From: Alphaproteobacteria bacterium
GTDB taxonomy: Bacteria; Pseudomonadota; Alphaproteobacteria; Puniceispirillales; UBA1172
Length of the DNA: 25,530 nucleotides
Direction of reading: 5' to 3'
Assembly: GCA_023259875.1 (NCBI GenBank)
Contig: JALRFL010000101.1
Location: 1 to 25,530, forward strand
Shown here one piece after another: positions 24,769-25,530 of the stretch. The position numbers and the translations under genes are program-made. Below the pieces are notes generated by a model. That model did no database searches. It was not told where the DNA came from and worked only from the letters and a program-made list of their open reading frames with translations. The stretch's first letter is position 1. Every line of letters begins with the position of its first letter.

Positions 24769-25530
24769 TTAGCGTGTTTCCATGATGGCGTTAAATGCTG
24801 CATCAGGTGACAGCGTCTGGCTTGCCCCTGTTTTGCGGATTTTGAACTCCACCTCACCATTTGCCATGCCTCTTGGGCCAATGACAATCTGACGCGGAAT
24901 TCCGATCAAATCCATGGTGTTGAGCTTTGCGCCTGCGCTATCGGAACTGTCATCCATCAAAACATCAAAGCCGGCGTCTTGAAGGCGGCGGTATAAATCC
25001 TCCACCGCGGCGTCACATTCGGCATTTCCGGGTTTAAGATTAACCACCGCAACATCAAATGGGGCAACAGATTCCGGCCAGATAATGCCTTTATCATCGT
25101 GGCTGGCCTCAATAATTCCGCCAACCAAACGCGACACCCCAATGCCATAAGACCCCATATGGACAGCGGTGGATTTCCCCGTATCATCAGCGACCACCGC
25201 CCCCATTGGCGTAGAATATTTATCCCCGAAATAAAAGATATGCCCAACCTCAATGCCGCGTGTTGTGACCAAATCATCAGCCTTAACCGGACAGGATTTG
25301 GCATCATGCTTTTCATCCGTAACCGCATAAAGTGAAGTAAAACGGTCAACAATCGGTTGAAGATCCGCCTGATAATCCACCTCACCTGCATCAAGGCTGT
25401 AATTCAGCCAATCCTTATGACAAAAGACCTCGCTTTCGCCGGTATCAGCCAGAATAACGAACTCATGGCTCATATCTCCGCCAATGGGGCCTGTATCCGC
25501 CTCCATGGGAATAGCAGTAAGCCCAAGACG
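24769..25530 (-). CDS. proS: Proline-tRNA ligase, C-terminal part (N-terminus beyond the right edge)
   Basis: Class II synthetase joining proline to tRNA-Pro. The frame is open to the window end, with about 253 codons visible. Residues before the first visible Met (RLGLTAIP, then MEADTGPIGGDMSHEF) already match the family, so the gene extends past the edge. ADTGPIGGDMSHEF precedes the place where E. coli has an insert of about 180 residues that edits mischarged Ala-tRNA-Pro. Here only about 65 residues separate it from GIEVGHIFYFG, so the large insert is missing. Motif 3 is GSYGIGVSRLVGGIIE, followed by the anticodon-binding domain from about PFDVAVVNLKPG to the end. The stop abuts the lolC start codon. 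Confidence 0.96.
   Translation of the reverse strand, partial: RLGLTAIPMEADTGPIGGDMSHEFVILADTGESEVFCHKDWLNYSLDAGEVDYQADLQPIVDRFTSLYAVTDEKHDAKSCPVKADDLVTTRGIEVGHIFYFGDKYSTPMGAVVADDTGKSTAVHMGSYGIGVSRLVGGIIEASHDDKGIIWPESVAPFDVAVVNLKPGNAECDAAVEDLYRRLQDAGFDVLMDDSSDSAGAKLNTMDLIGIPRQIVIGPRGMANGEVEFKIRKTGASQTLSPDAAFNAIMETR

Noticed and set aside
1..25530. Search for mobile elements, CRISPR arrays, tRNA or rRNA genes, phage genes and defence systems
   Set aside because: No transposase, integrase, regularly spaced repeats, cloverleaf-like sequences in the gaps, or unknown multi-gene cassette was seen. All long frames are accounted for by core genes.

Overview
The window looks like a stretch of core chromosome from an alphaproteobacterium of roughly balanced base composition. 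The clue is gene order. The minus-strand run proS-lolC-lolD-dnaE, then rpsB-tsf-pyrH-frr-uppS-cdsA-dxr-rseP-bamA-skp-lpxD-fabZ-lpxA-lpxI-lpxB, followed by plus-strand gltX-gltA and a divergent comEC, is the order I know from many Alphaproteobacteria. Use of LpxI rather than LpxH, a 365-residue RseP with one PDZ domain, and a prolyl-tRNA synthetase without the large editing insert all fit that class. A marine SAR116-like lineage is possible, but this is a guess from the look of the proteins, not a proven assignment.

Layout. 1-1786 (minus): comEC, running off the left edge. 1838-4570 (plus): gltX and gltA, the latter with its own promoter lying partly inside the end of gltX. 4574-11765 (minus): lipid A and outer-membrane assembly genes bamA-skp-lpxD-fabZ-lpxA-lpxI-lpxB, driven by a well-formed promoter just upstream of bamA. 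11864-17026 (minus): pyrH-frr-uppS-cdsA-dxr-rseP, covering UMP synthesis, ribosome recycling, isoprenoid and phospholipid precursors, and a site-2 protease. 17144-19035 (minus): rpsB-tsf, with a promoter, a structured leader, a strong hairpin between the genes, and a clear intrinsic terminator after tsf. 19278-25530 (minus): proS (cut by the right edge), lolC, lolD and dnaE.

How the genes work together. Most of the window supplies the cell envelope. LpxA, LpxD, LpxI and LpxB make the lipid A disaccharide, and FabZ feeds acyl chains to it and to phospholipids. CdsA makes CDP-diacylglycerol. Dxr and UppS supply isoprenoids and the undecaprenyl carrier. BamA and Skp place outer-membrane proteins, LolCD exports lipoproteins, and RseP cuts membrane-bound regulators. 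The rest is translation (S2, EF-Ts, RRF, GluRS, ProRS), UMP kinase, citrate synthase, the replicative polymerase and a DNA-uptake channel.

I saw no mobile element, CRISPR array, tRNA, rRNA, phage gene or unknown protein family. Every gene is a recognisable housekeeping gene, and I found no previously undescribed system. What merits a second look is regulatory: the bamA promoter with an embedded palindrome, the rpsB leader, the rpsB-tsf hairpin, and a series of stop-start junctions of the TAATG type. Four starts were placed downstream of the longest open frame (bamA, rpsB, lolD, dnaE), on ribosome-binding-site and family grounds.
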